Assembly: GCA_900542065.1 (NCBI GenBank)
Contig: UQLU01000002.1
Span: 1 to 64,000, forward strand
DNA length: 64,000 nt
From: an uncultured Eggerthella sp.
GTDB taxonomy: Bacteria > Actinomycetota > Coriobacteriia > Coriobacteriales > Eggerthellaceae
Reading direction: 5' to 3'
The notes under the pieces are model-generated. The model saw only the letters and a list, made by a program, of their open reading frames with translations, was not told where the DNA came from and ran no database searches. Each line of letters opens with the position of its first letter. Positions within the stretch are counted from its first letter, which is position 1. Below are positions 26,354 through 35,528 of the stretch, one piece after another. The translations under genes and the position numbers were made by a program.

Positions 26354-27091
26354 TTAGTTATCCTCATCATTTCTTGCATGCTTAGCACGAGCAAGGCGCT
26401 CTGCTTCTACAGCAGTTTCTACCTGAAAATCACGAGCGCCACTTTTGCGAGCAGAAACAGCTGCTTTAACAGCGCCTATAACCGCAGGTGCTACCGAAAC
26501 AGCAACAATACCCAAAACAATTACTTCGAAATGTTCCTGTACGAAAGGAACGCCCCCGAAAAAGTAGCCTACTAATACGAAAAGTGATACCCAAGAAAGA
26601 CCACCCAAGCAGTTAAAGAACGTGAACTTCGCGAAGTTCATATGCCCTGTACCTGCAATAAAGGGAGCAAAAGTGCGGAAGAATGGCATAAAGCGCGTAA
26701 TAACAATCGTTAAGCCACCATACTTTTCAAAGAAATGGTCAAGTTTTGCCATACGCTCTGGCGTAAGCGCTTTAACTTTGCCTGAGTCAATAATACGAGA
26801 ACCGAATAAACGAGCAATCCAGTAGTTGGAAGTATTACCCAAGATTGCTGCAGCATAAAAAACAATAAGGGTAGCAGCAAGACTTAGTCCGCCCCCATCA
26901 GCGGAAAAAACTCCTGCAGCAAAGAGAAGTGAGTCGCCCGGTAAGAAAGGGAAAAATACTAAACCGGTTTCAATAAAAACAATAAGAAAAAGCGGAGTAT
27001 ATACCCAGATTGGTCCAAGGGTAATAATCCAGCCTGCAATAGCACCTCGCGGATCTTGAAGAAGGCCCAGAATAAAGTCGATGAATTCCAT
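26354..27091 (-). CDS. DedA/VTT-family membrane protein
   Basis: A 245-residue membrane protein with the DedA signatures FFPFLPGDSLLF and NYWIARLFGSRI and the helix-breaking FMPFFRTFAPFIAG motif. DedA proteins are now linked with lipid-carrier transport across the membrane. I took ATG 27091, which has GCAGGAG 4 nt upstream, in place of the in-frame ATG 8 codons earlier. It ends 4 nt before dnaX begins, so the two may be co-transcribed. Confidence 0.93.
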   Translation of the reverse strand: MEFIDFILGLLQDPRGAIAGWIITLGPIWVYTPLFLIVFIETGLVFFPFLPGDSLLFAAGVFSADGGGLSLAATLIVFYAAAILGNTSNYWIARLFGSRIIDSGKVKALTPERMAKLDHFFEKYGGLTIVITRFMPFFRTFAPFIAGTGHMNFAKFTFFNCLGGLSWVSLFVLVGYFFGGVPFVQEHFEVIVLGIVAVSVAPAVIGAVKAAVSARKSGARDFQVETAVEAERLARAKHARNDEDN

Positions 27092-27120
27092 TAGACTCCT
27101 GCGGTTTTCCGACAAAAACG

Positions 27121-27160
27121 GTCAAAACAAATTTCGCCGATCAAAAGGTGACCGGCGAAA
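27121..27160 (-). terminator. intrinsic terminator of the SRP RNA gene
   Basis: An 8-bp stem TTTCGCCG / CGGCGAAA (27153-27160 and 27132-27139 on the minus strand) followed by TTTGTTTTGAC. It begins 12 nt after the end of the SRP RNA. Confidence 0.8.
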
Positions 27161-27171
27161 CAACAATCAAG

Positions 27172-27273
27172 TATCTCGAAAAGGCCTGGGCGCTCGTCAG
27201 CGGTCCCTTATGGCTGCTTCCTCCCGGACCTGACCAGGTTCGAAACATGACGCCGCCCAAACCCAATCGAGAT
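27172..27273 (-). ncRNA. ffs: signal recognition particle RNA, small bacterial type
   Basis: On the minus strand the apical domain reads GGTCAGGTCCGGGAGGAAGC followed by AGCC, the hallmark of 4.5S/SRP RNA, flanked by long complementary arms (GGGTTTGGGCGGC and GAGCGCCCAGGCC). The ends pair through TATCTCGA / TCGAGATA, giving about 102 nt. It binds Ffh for co-translational targeting. Confidence 0.95.
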
Positions 27274-27417
27274 ACTCGCATCAACGAATAAACAGTATAA
27301 ATGATACCTAGCTTTGATGCGAGTTTATAGCGCTTGTTTAGCAAACCTCCCAGAATGCTCCACAAAGTAGATACGAATAGAGCCCTTATGCGCGATATTC
27401 CCCAGCTGCTTAAACAA

Positions 27418-27582
27418 GGCTTTGCGTAAGTAACCTCTTCAAGGATTCCCGTTTCGCTGCTCGCTTGTAAGCTTTTCGCTTACAAGCTCGTGCGCTCACT
27501 GCTTCCTGCATTATACAAAGCGCTTCGCGCTTATTTAAAATTAGTGTCCAGAGAACCTTTCAGAGGATACTTGCGCAAAGCC
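27418..27582 (-). ncRNA. structured repeat element, copy 2 (candidate ncRNA)
   Basis: A 165-nt relative of 20102-20268. The outer stem here is longer (GGCTTTGCG / CGCAAAGCC, continuing through AAGTA and CCTCT for about 20 pairs), hairpin 1 is AAGCGC / GCGCTT, TGTATAA is kept (27511-27517), and hairpin 2 is GCTTGTAAGC / GCTTACAAGC with a 5-nt loop as in copy 1. It starts 34 nt after the folC stop in the same direction; copy 1 starts 30 nt after moaC. It explains most of the 27274-27615 gap, of which the rest is featureless. Confidence 0.6.
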
Positions 27583-27615
27583 CATCAACAATCAACAGGA
27601 AAAGCTCATTGAATT

Positions 27616-28929
27616 CTATGCAAGTTCGCTTTTGAGCGCTTCTTTCACCGCAGCAATGCCGTACAAGCTTCCGCAGCAACAAATGACATCATGCTCGTTT
27701 GCCATTGCAAACGCATTATGTACCGCATCAGCAGCAGACGAACAAGCCTGCACGAGGCATCCCTGACCATGATCTTCTTCAGGAAGATTAGCAAGGGCTC
27801 TCATTGCTTCTGCCGCCAAAGCATTCGGAGCAAGCGCACGATCCAGGTTCGGGGCGTAGCATACAAATGCTTTAGCTAGCGGCGCATACAGAGCAAGCAT
27901 CGCCTGATAATCTTTATCCGACATAACTCCCACGCAAAAGATAATTCGACGCAAAGGAAAACGAAGATCAAGTTCTTTTACTAATTGGCGTGCAGCATGA
28001 ATGTTATGAGCACCATCAATAATCACTTCGGGCGCATGGCTTACCACTTCAAAGCGGCCTGGCCATTGCGCCTCCAGCAATCCCATGCGTAGAGCATTAT
28101 CAGAAATGCTCCATCCCTTTTCGCACAGAACTTCGCATGCCTCTAACGCAAGGGCTGCATTAAAACGCTGATAACTTCCTACTAAGCCCAAAGCAAGATG
28201 CTCATACAAAACGCCCTTGTGCGAACTATAGGAGAAATCTTTATTGGTACCCTGAACGCTTTCGCTATTTACAAAACGAAGTTGAGCACCTTTATCTGCC
28301 GCAACTCTTTTCAAAACTTCAGCTGCTTCATTTTCCTGATTGGCACTTACCACCGTCATGTCCGACTTAATAATGCCTGCTTTTTCTCCCGCAATTTCTG
28401 TCAAAGTGTTGCCCAACAAAGCGCAATGATCATAGGAAATAGGAGCAATAACCCCCACCTCAGGCGCAGCAATAACATTGGTAGAATCTAATCTGCCTCC
28501 CAGACCAACTTCAGCAACCACGATATCGCATGACTGGCGAGAAAAATAAAGGAATGCCACCGCGGTCATCAGTTCGAATTCCGTAGGATGATCCGTCATC
28601 GCCTCGGCAGCGTCGCGGACTAGAAGCGTTACTTCTTCTAAATCCTGAGAAGATATAGGGGTGCCATTTATGCGAATGCGCTCTTCAAAGTATTCGATGT
28701 AGGGGCTCGTAAACAAACCTACCTTATAGCCAGCACTCTTAAGGATACTTGCAATGCAAGCACACGTAGAACCTTTACCATTCGTTCCTGCCACATGAAC
28801 AAAAGATAATTTGTCTTGCGGATTTCCTAAACGACGAAGCAGCTCGTAAATACGATCAAGCCCCAAACTCATGGTATGCCAGCGAGGTTCATTTATATAT
28901 GCAATGGCATCGAAGTCTTCGTTATGCAT
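27616..28929 (-). CDS. folC: folylpolyglutamate synthase / dihydrofolate synthase
   Basis: A 437-residue Mur-ligase-family enzyme that adds glutamate to folates. The ATP-binding P-loop HVAGTNGKGSTCACIA lies near residue 44, followed by GLFTSPYIEYFEERI and the ligase motif DGAHNIHA near 310. The length is typical. It overlaps the LCP gene by 8 nt, so murA, the LCP gene and folC form one transcription unit. Confidence 0.95.
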   Translation of the reverse strand: MHNEDFDAIAYINEPRWHTMSLGLDRIYELLRRLGNPQDKLSFVHVAGTNGKGSTCACIASILKSAGYKVGLFTSPYIEYFEERIRINGTPISSQDLEEVTLLVRDAAEAMTDHPTEFELMTAVAFLYFSRQSCDIVVAEVGLGGRLDSTNVIAAPEVGVIAPISYDHCALLGNTLTEIAGEKAGIIKSDMTVVSANQENEAAEVLKRVAADKGAQLRFVNSESVQGTNKDFSYSSHKGVLYEHLALGLVGSYQRFNAALALEACEVLCEKGWSISDNALRMGLLEAQWPGRFEVVSHAPEVIIDGAHNIHAARQLVKELDLRFPLRRIIFCVGVMSDKDYQAMLALYAPLAKAFVCYAPNLDRALAPNALAAEAMRALANLPEEDHGQGCLVQACSSAADAVHNAFAMANEHDVICCCGSLYGIAAVKEALKSELA

Positions 28930-30418
28930 TATTTGTCCAGTCCTTACCCACTACTACCTGAATATCGGTTTTGAGCGAGTAGTACACGCCAGCAGAAACA
29001 GTTCGTCCCGTACCCAGCGCTTGGACAATAGCTTCTGCCGCAACCTTGTCTTTTTCTTCGCGATAAATTACAAGCGTTTCATCATAGACAAACGATTCGG
29101 CATTTCCCGTATCTTCAATAGCGTACCCATTGCTCTTTAGCACTTCTGCCGCCTGCGCGCTATAACCATCAATGCCAGCACCATTCAAAACGATAATTGA
29201 TACTCCCGACTTATCTACGCCGCTCGTATCAACGGAAATGTCCATATTTTGACCCGCTTTGAATTGATCTCGCACTTGGGAGAATTGAGAATTATTGACT
29301 GACCAATACACACTATCGCCCGCCGACAAATCGCTACCAGGTACGGTTGAAGTGTATTTAGTAGCTTCCCCGTAAATTGAGGCAATAGAATTCAGTACAT
29401 CATAGTTCATATCGGTCTTGATCTTGCCTGCAATATTGTCGGCATTCATTGCAAAACCAACACCGCCCTTAGCCTGAATTGCGTCAATAAGAGACATTAG
29501 AATTTGGTTCTGAATAGATGAGCGCTTTTCAAAGCCTTGCGCATAGTTTTTTGCGCTGACATACGTTAAGGCCTGTTCACCGTTGAGTGTTTGCTCGCCT
29601 GGATCAAGTACTATCGTTCCTACAGTTGGGTCATCTACGCAGGTATCAATATTGACCTGCAAACCACCCAAGGAATCAACAAGTGAAACGAAATCGCTAT
29701 CGGTAATTCGTACGTAGTGATTAATGTCTTGCTCCAACAATGACGAAACACGACGGACGAGCTCGCCTTCATTTACTGCATACGTTGCATCGCGCAACAT
29801 ATCGGCAGACTCTGGCGCATTATCATAGGTTTGCGAAATAGCACTTGGAATATTGAGGAGCGATATAGTTTTGTTGGGAATATCAACGCGCAATACCGCA
29901 AGATAACTTGCCGTATCTCCCGCAGGATCAGCATCAGAAATACCCGCCAGCAATACATAGAATGGCTGGTCATGAGAAGCAGGGGCTACAAGCGCATTGC
30001 TTACCTCAGAATCGTCAAGTGCCATAGAGGAAGATACTGAGCCTCGGAAAGCACAGTTGCCCAACGTAAGGGCAATCGCAACTACCACGATTGCCACAAT
30101 AGCCACCAACACATAACGCATACGATCGCGACGACGCATAAAAGTTGCCGTGCGCGAACCACCTGCTTGATGACGTGCAGTTCGTTCATCAACCGAGCGT
30201 GATTGAAAATGAATCTGGTTGATTTCACCAGAACGAGTATTAATACGCTGCGATGAGGGATGCCTATGAGAATTTGCGCCACTTGAACTGCGGCTTCGAT
30301 TCGACGTCGATTGCCGAGCATGAGACCCTACAACCGAAGAAGACCAGGCATCTTGTCGACGCTTTGCTGAACGTCGCGTAGGACGTCCGTGCATGCTATC
30401 CTTGCGTTTTCCAAACAT
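28922..30418 (-). CDS. LytR-CpsA-Psr family protein, atypical, with LytR_C domain
   Basis: A 498-residue protein with a basic, serine-rich cytoplasmic N-terminus (about 110 aa), one membrane helix (VLVAIVAIVVVAIALTLGNC) and an extracytoplasmic LCP-like domain followed by a LytR_C domain (VSIIVLNGAGIDGYSAQAA). LCP enzymes attach glycopolymers to peptidoglycan. Here the arginines expected in SIPRD and in the R-x-R / RxxRQ region are replaced: LLNIPSAIS, then YVSAKN and KRSSIQNQ. This suggests loss of pyrophosphate handling. GGAATATAT precedes the ATG; murA lies 9 nt upstream. Confidence 0.85.
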   Translation of the reverse strand: MFGKRKDSMHGRPTRRSAKRRQDAWSSSVVGSHARQSTSNRSRSSSGANSHRHPSSQRINTRSGEINQIHFQSRSVDERTARHQAGGSRTATFMRRRDRMRYVLVAIVAIVVVAIALTLGNCAFRGSVSSSMALDDSEVSNALVAPASHDQPFYVLLAGISDADPAGDTASYLAVLRVDIPNKTISLLNIPSAISQTYDNAPESADMLRDATYAVNEGELVRRVSSLLEQDINHYVRITDSDFVSLVDSLGGLQVNIDTCVDDPTVGTIVLDPGEQTLNGEQALTYVSAKNYAQGFEKRSSIQNQILMSLIDAIQAKGGVGFAMNADNIAGKIKTDMNYDVLNSIASIYGEATKYTSTVPGSDLSAGDSVYWSVNNSQFSQVRDQFKAGQNMDISVDTSGVDKSGVSIIVLNGAGIDGYSAQAAEVLKSNGYAIEDTGNAESFVYDETLVIYREEKDKVAAEAIVQALGTGRTVSAGVYYSLKTDIQVVVGKDWTNNA

Positions 30419-30426
30419 ATATATTC

Positions 30427-31695
30427 CTAGAGCGTAGTACGTTCAACGTTGGCGCCTAATGATTGCAGCTTGCCAACATAGTTTTCATAGCCACGGTCGA
30501 TATGGTAGATGTTATGCACTACAGTTTCGCCCTCAGCAACCAAGCCTGCGATAACCAAAGCAGCGCCACCGCGAAGATCGGGAGAAGACACCGGAGCGCC
30601 CTGCAATTTTTTTACTCCCTGAATTAGCGCATGATGACCCTCTACCGTAATTTCTGATCCCATACGATTGAGTTCAGAGGCAAACATAAAGCGATTTTCA
30701 AAAATGTTTTCTGAAATTACCGAATTACCTTCCGCAAGCGCAGTAAGCAACATGAATTGTGCCTGAAGATCGGTAGGGAAACCAGGATGTGGAAGTGTTT
30801 GGATATCGATTGCCTGTAGAGGCTTATCGCGATAAACCGTGATGGAATCATCGGTTGTGGTGATTTCGCAACCCATCTGCTCAAGCTTCATAATTGCCAT
30901 ACGCAGAAACGAAGGATCTATCCCCTTGGTAGTAACCGGTCCTCCAAGAAGTGCACCTGCTGTTAGGTAGGTACCTGCTTCAATGCGATCGCCTACGGTA
31001 GTATGTTCGCAAGGATGCATTTCTGAGAGGGGTACACCTTTTACTGTAATGGTAGGAGAACCCGCTCCTTCAACACAAGCACCCATAGAGTTAAGCATGT
31101 TCGCCAGATCAACGATTTCTGGTTCACGAGCGGCGTTATCAATCACCGAAGTGCCCTCAACAGCGACAGCTGCCATAAGCATATTCTCTGTGGCACCAAC
31201 GCTGGGGAATTCAAGTAAAACATCTGCTGCATGAAGCCCTTCAGGCGTAGAAGCATACAGATATCCATGTTCGTTCTTGAAATGAACGCCCATAGCCTGA
31301 AGCACCTTAAGATGCATATCGATTTTACGAGCACCAAGATTGCAGCCACCGGGCATGGCGACCTTCGCACACCCAAAGCGACCCAACAAAGGGCCCAATA
31401 CAGAAATGCTTGCGCGCATCTTAGAAACAAGCTCATAAGGTGTTTCATGACCTTCGGCATTGGTTGTGTCAATTACAAGGGAACGATCATCCCATTCAAC
31501 CGTTGCACCAAGGCTGCGCAATACCGCACTCATAATATCGGTATCCGAAATATGAGGAACATTATGAATAATGCTTTTGCCCTGACCCAAAATAGAAGCG
31601 GCAATAAGCTTTAATGCAGAATTTTTTGCACCGCAAATCTGAACTGTACCAGATACGTTCTTTGTTTCGCGGGCGATAATTACTTCTTCAGCCAT
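30427..31695 (-). CDS. murA: UDP-N-acetylglucosamine 1-carboxyvinyltransferase MurA
   Basis: A 422-residue enzyme for the first committed step of peptidoglycan precursor synthesis. The catalytic loop reads LGPLLGRFGCAKVAMPGGCN, with the reactive Cys in PGGCNLGARKID that fosfomycin targets in most bacteria. AKNSALKLIAAS at the N-terminus and GFPTDLQAQFM later are family blocks. The length is standard. It is the first gene of the murA-LCP-folC unit. Confidence 0.97.
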   Translation of the reverse strand: MAEEVIIARETKNVSGTVQICGAKNSALKLIAASILGQGKSIIHNVPHISDTDIMSAVLRSLGATVEWDDRSLVIDTTNAEGHETPYELVSKMRASISVLGPLLGRFGCAKVAMPGGCNLGARKIDMHLKVLQAMGVHFKNEHGYLYASTPEGLHAADVLLEFPSVGATENMLMAAVAVEGTSVIDNAAREPEIVDLANMLNSMGACVEGAGSPTITVKGVPLSEMHPCEHTTVGDRIEAGTYLTAGALLGGPVTTKGIDPSFLRMAIMKLEQMGCEITTTDDSITVYRDKPLQAIDIQTLPHPGFPTDLQAQFMLLTALAEGNSVISENIFENRFMFASELNRMGSEITVEGHHALIQGVKKLQGAPVSSPDLRGGAALVIAGLVAEGETVVHNIYHIDRGYENYVGKLQSLGANVERTTL

Positions 31696-31800
31696 ACCTT
31701 ATCCTTTCGAATAAGTTTCGAACTTCCCTATTATAAATAAGTCCGAAAGCCTTCAGGCAAACCCCTATACAGGTTACATATTTATTTGCAACAAATCCCA

Positions 31801-31834
31801 AAATACAAAAAGGGTCGCACATTGTGCGACCCTT
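31801..31834 (-). terminator. intrinsic terminator of rpsB-tsf
   Basis: An 11-bp stem AAGGGTCGCAC / GTGCGACCCTT (31810-31820, 31824-31834) with a 3-nt loop, followed on the minus strand by TTTTTGTATTTTG. It lies 75 nt after the tsf stop. Confidence 0.9.
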
Positions 31835-31908
31835 AAAACTAGCTTTACCTATCGCTAAAGCGATGAGCTAAACCAGCCTTGCAACCACCAAACGTGATAA
31901 CGTGACTG

Positions 31909-32778
31909 TTATTCGCCCAGCATAAAGCGGGTGAAGTCAACGATTTCGATGGTGGTACCCAGCTGCTTAGCAACAGCAGCAGTGTACTGATTTACGGACT
32001 GATCTGGATCCTTTACATAAGCCTGCTCGGTCAAGCAGTTTTCCTTGTAGAACTTCTCCATACGACCAGTTGCAATCTTTTCCTGAATGTTTTCTGGCTT
32101 GCCAGATTCTGCAGCCTGTGCCTTGTAGATGTTCATTTCGTGCTCTACAACAGCAGGATCAACAGAGTTGCGCGTTGCAGCAACAGGGCTTGCAGCTGCT
32201 ACCTGCATTGCAATATCGCGACCATACTTCTTGAAGTCTTCGTTGGTAGCAAAAGCGGTATCGCCCAACTTGAACTCAACGAGAACACCAATCTTGCCGC
32301 CACCATGAATGTAGCTTGCAACAGCGCCATCAGCCTGAGCAGCATAAGCAAAACGAGAAAGCTGGATATTTTCACCGAGAGTGTGAATTGCATCAGTTAC
32401 AACAGCTTCTACCGTTTCGCCTTCGATTTCGGAAGCCTTCAGGGCATCCAAATCAGCTGGCTTGTTTGCCAAAACAGCATTTGCAATCTTTTCTGCATAA
32501 GCCTTGAACTTTTCGTTCATACCTACGAAGTCGGTCTCGCAGTTAAGCTCAACCAAAGCACCAGACTTTCCGTCTTCAGCAACGAGAGCCATTACGGTAC
32601 CTTCGTTGGTTGCGCGGCCAGCCTTCTTTGCTACAGCAGCAAGACCACGAGTACGCAGAACGTCAACTGCCTTTTCGATGTCGCCTTCAGCTTCGGTAAG
32701 AGCCTTCTTGCATTCCATCATGCCAGCGCCGGTCATCTCGCGGAGTTCTTTTACAAGAGCTGCGGTGATTTCTGCCAT
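31909..32778 (-). CDS. tsf: elongation factor Ts
   Basis: Nucleotide exchange factor for EF-Tu. The start MAEITAALVKELREMTGAGM has AGGAG 7 nt upstream; an in-frame extension to 32859 has no ribosome site. The family signatures RTRGLAAVAKKAGR and ELNCETDFVGMNEKF are present, and the 289-aa length is normal. It follows rpsB; an 8-bp hairpin (32839-32858) in the 97-nt gap may set the ratio between the two. Confidence 0.97.
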   Translation of the reverse strand: MAEITAALVKELREMTGAGMMECKKALTEAEGDIEKAVDVLRTRGLAAVAKKAGRATNEGTVMALVAEDGKSGALVELNCETDFVGMNEKFKAYAEKIANAVLANKPADLDALKASEIEGETVEAVVTDAIHTLGENIQLSRFAYAAQADGAVASYIHGGGKIGVLVEFKLGDTAFATNEDFKKYGRDIAMQVAAASPVAATRNSVDPAVVEHEMNIYKAQAAESGKPENIQEKIATGRMEKFYKENCLTEQAYVKDPDQSVNQYTAAVAKQLGTTIEIVDFTRFMLGE

Positions 32779-32875
32779 GTTGTCACTCCTTTTTCTATAC
32801 CTGTCCGAAAGTTTGGAAGGCCTTTCGAACAATGAGGGTGCCCTACCTGGGTAGGGCATTGTTTCTAAACAAAAG

Positions 32876-33649
32876 TTACTCTGCAGCAGCTTCGGTTGCA
32901 GCTTCTGCAGGAGCCTCAGCAGGAGCTTCTTCAGTTGCTTCAGCGGTCATATCTTCTACGGTAACAGGTGCGCCCGTACCAGCGATAACTGCATCAGCGA
33001 TGAAGTCTGCCAGCAAACGTACGGAGCGAATTGCGTCGTCGTTTGCAGGAATGCCGTAATCTACGTCGTCAGGATCGCAGTTGGTGTCAAGAGTACCAAC
33101 AATAGGAATGTTCAGACGATGAGATTCGTGAATTGCGATCTGCTCACGGTTGGTATCGATAACGAATACCATGTCAGGAACCTTCTTCATGTTGCGGATA
33201 CCGTTGAGGTTGGTCTGCAACTTAGCAAGTTCCTTGCGAAGCAAAATCTGTTCCTTCTTAGGAAGAACATCCATACGACCATCGGTTTCCATTGCTTCGA
33301 GCTCTTCCATGCGCTGAACACGGGAGCGAATGGTAACGAAGTTGGTCAACATACCGCCAAGCCAACGTGCATTAACGTAAGGCATACCGCAACGGTTAGC
33401 AGCATTTGCGACGGATTCCTGAGCCTGCTTCTTAGTACCTACAAAAAGAACGGTACCGCCCTTTTCTGCACAGCGAGAAACTGCAGTATAAGCAGCGTCC
33501 AAGCCATAAAGGGTTTCCTTGAGGTCGATGATGTAGATGTCGCCACGATTACCAAAAATGTAGGGCTTCATCTTAGGATTCCAACGACGGGTCTGATGAC
33601 CGAAGTGGGTGCCTGCATCAAGCAGTGTCTTGATCGTAATTTTTGCCAT
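32876..33649 (-). CDS. rpsB: 30S ribosomal protein S2
   Basis: A 257-residue protein beginning [20 protein letters not shown] with GGAG 6 nt before the ATG; the earlier in-frame ATG overlaps that ribosome site. Core signatures [15 protein letters not shown] and [13 protein letters not shown] are intact. The last 25 residues are an alanine/glutamate-rich tail of the kind common in actinobacterial S2. A leader of about 285 nt separates it from its promoter, which would suit the autoregulation by S2 known in other bacteria. Confidence 0.97.
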   Translation of the reverse strand: MAKITIKTLLDAGTHFGHQTRRWNPKMKPYIFGNRGDIYIIDLKETLYGLDAAYTAVSRCAEKGGTVLFVGTKKQAQESVANAANRCGMPYVNARWLGGMLTNFVTIRSRVQRMEELEAMETDGRMDVLPKKEQILLRKELAKLQTNLNGIRNMKKVPDMVFVIDTNREQIAIHESHRLNIPIVGTLDTNCDPDDVDYGIPANDDAIRSVRLLADFIADAVIAGTGAPVTVEDMTAEATEEAPAEAPAEAATEAAAE

Positions 33650-33940
33650 GTTTTTCTCCATTCGTTAAACCTCTGCGTGGGTTCATCCCTTTATTCGCAA
33701 TCAATCAAATGCCCGTGCCGCCTGCGCTTGTTCTTGCTGCAACCATTACGGCTACAACGTTTGTTAGGCGCATTAAACGTATTGCCCTAAGCATTTTTCA
33801 TGATCACTAGCGAAATCAGGTCCGCCACGCATGCGAAATACTTACTACTGCCCCGCACACAGCCCCTTGCTGTATGCCGTTTCTTGAAGAAGAACGTCCT
33901 ATGGCAAATGGACACACTCCTACAAATTTGCAGCCTTTGT

Positions 33941-33968
33941 AGTATAGCAAGCTGAACGTGCCATGCAA
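33941..33968 (-). promoter_or_regulatory. rpsB promoter
   Basis: On the minus strand TTGCAT (33963-33968) and TATACT (33941-33946) are separated by 16 nt. The 33650-34053 gap is the rpsB leader plus the divergent start region of the antiporter gene; two ATTCTTACA words (near 33990 and 34031) lie before the latter. Confidence 0.6.
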
Positions 33969-34053
33969 GAACTTATGTATTCATAAACGACATTCTTACA
34001 AAAGTCATACAATATCAATCTTGATCCAGCATTCTTACACGAAGGAAGATACG

Positions 34054-35460
34054 TTGATTTCATCTGATAAAAAGCCTGTGAAGTTTAGACATGGCATGCT
34101 CGCTTTCGTTTTGCTTGCTCTCGTAATGTTTTGCTGTGTCGTTGTCCTGGGGACCGAACCGCAAATTCCCATGGTTATAGGATGCGCCATCGCAGGAGCC
34201 ATCGCGCTCTATTTACGTTTTACTTGGGAAGAAGTTCTTCAAAGTATGATGAAGGGCATTCTAGATGCTCTTGAAGCGGTGCTTATCTTGATGTGTATTG
34301 GCATGATGGTAGGAACCTGGATTCTTTCTGGCACCGTTCCCACTCTTATTTATTACGGGCTGTGCGTTATAAGCCCCGAAATGTTTTTACCCATTGCTTT
34401 TTTAGGCACTCTTCTTGTGGGTATTGTTCTTGGATCATGGGGTGCCGCAGGTACGATCGGGATTGCCTTTATCGGAATAGCAGCAGCACTCAACATTCCT
34501 TTAGGCATGGCAGCTGGAGCCATTATTGCTGGTGCATACGTAAGCGAAATTGCATCTCCCCTAACCGACGGACCTGTTTTGTGTGCCGCCATAGCAAAAG
34601 TCAGTGTTTTCGATTTGTGCAAAAAGTTTCTACCACTCGTAACAGCGGTTTGCGCTATAAGCATTGTTCTCTACTACGTATTAGGAATTACCCTTGGGGC
34701 GAACATGACCAATGCTGGCTCTTCTAATATCAATGAATTGCTCGCAGCACTTTCTTCTTCCTACCACATTGGACCTCTCACGCTTATTCCGCTTGCCGTT
34801 ATGATTATCTGTATAGCTATTCAAGTTCCCGCCATTCCTGCCTTTTTACTTGGAGTGGCACTTGGCGTTATTGAAGCTGTTGTTTTACAAGGCGTCGATC
34901 TTGGCATCGCCCTAGAAGCTGCAAATACTGGCGTAGTTGGCACCACGGGTTACGGAGTTCTTGACACCTTGTTTTCTGCAGGTGGTATTGAAGAAATGCT
35001 GCCAACTATCTGCATTGTCATATTAGTCATGGCATACGTAGGTATCCTGCAGCATACAGGATTGATGGCTAGCCTTATCACTCCCGTAACTTCACGTTTG
35101 CGAAGACTGGGATCCTTGTCTGTCGCTACAGTAGGCACTGGTGCACTATTTAACGTGCTTATGCCCGACCAATATCCCGCTATAGCACTATCGTGCAAAA
35201 TGTATGGCGAAGCTTTTGCGCGACGCAACGTATCAGGGTCTGTTTGGAGCAATATCGTCAATTCCAGCGCAGGCATCACGTCGGTACTTGTTCCTTGGAA
35301 TACCTGCTCGATTTATATGGTTACTATTCTGGGCGTATCCTGCCTTGAATATCTACCCTATGCATTTTTCTGTTATTTGTACCCCATCATCGTTGTTCTA
35401 GTCGCTCTTATTCTAGGAAAGAAACTATGGTGGAAACCGCAAAAAACCAGCCGCCCTTAA
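34054..35460 (+). CDS. NhaC-family Na+/H+ antiporter-like permease
   Basis: A membrane protein of 468 aa with about twelve hydrophobic helices. The pattern GSWGAAGTIGIAFIGIA, then GAYVSEIASPLTDGPVLCA, and MPDQYPAIALSCKMY resemble NhaC transporters, which exchange Na+ or amines/organic acids for H+. I take TTG 34054 as start because AAGGAAG lies 5-6 nt upstream and the sequence before it is not membrane-like; a start at 33958 would add 32 polar residues. Single gene, convergent with the CoA-transferase gene. The substrate is uncertain. Confidence 0.8.
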   Translation: MISSDKKPVKFRHGMLAFVLLALVMFCCVVVLGTEPQIPMVIGCAIAGAIALYLRFTWEEVLQSMMKGILDALEAVLILMCIGMMVGTWILSGTVPTLIYYGLCVISPEMFLPIAFLGTLLVGIVLGSWGAAGTIGIAFIGIAAALNIPLGMAAGAIIAGAYVSEIASPLTDGPVLCAAIAKVSVFDLCKKFLPLVTAVCAISIVLYYVLGITLGANMTNAGSSNINELLAALSSSYHIGPLTLIPLAVMIICIAIQVPAIPAFLLGVALGVIEAVVLQGVDLGIALEAANTGVVGTTGYGVLDTLFSAGGIEEMLPTICIVILVMAYVGILQHTGLMASLITPVTSRLRRLGSLSVATVGTGALFNVLMPDQYPAIALSCKMYGEAFARRNVSGSVWSNIVNSSAGITSVLVPWNTCSIYMVTILGVSCLEYLPYAFFCYLYPIIVVLVALILGKKLWWKPQKTSRP

Positions 35461-35475
35461 AAGAGCGGCTGCAAA
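35443..35475 (-). terminator. terminator of the CoA-transferase gene
   Basis: CAGCCGC and GCGGCTG arms (with CTT/AAG pairing inside) followed on the minus strand by GTTTTTTGCGG. The loop contains the stop codon of the antiporter gene, so the two convergent units overlap at their 3' ends. The plus-strand side lacks a U-run. Confidence 0.65.
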
Positions 35476-35528
35476 TTGAGCACAGAAGCATTTCCTGCTT
35501 ATTTATCCAGAATTGCCTGGTTAGACAG

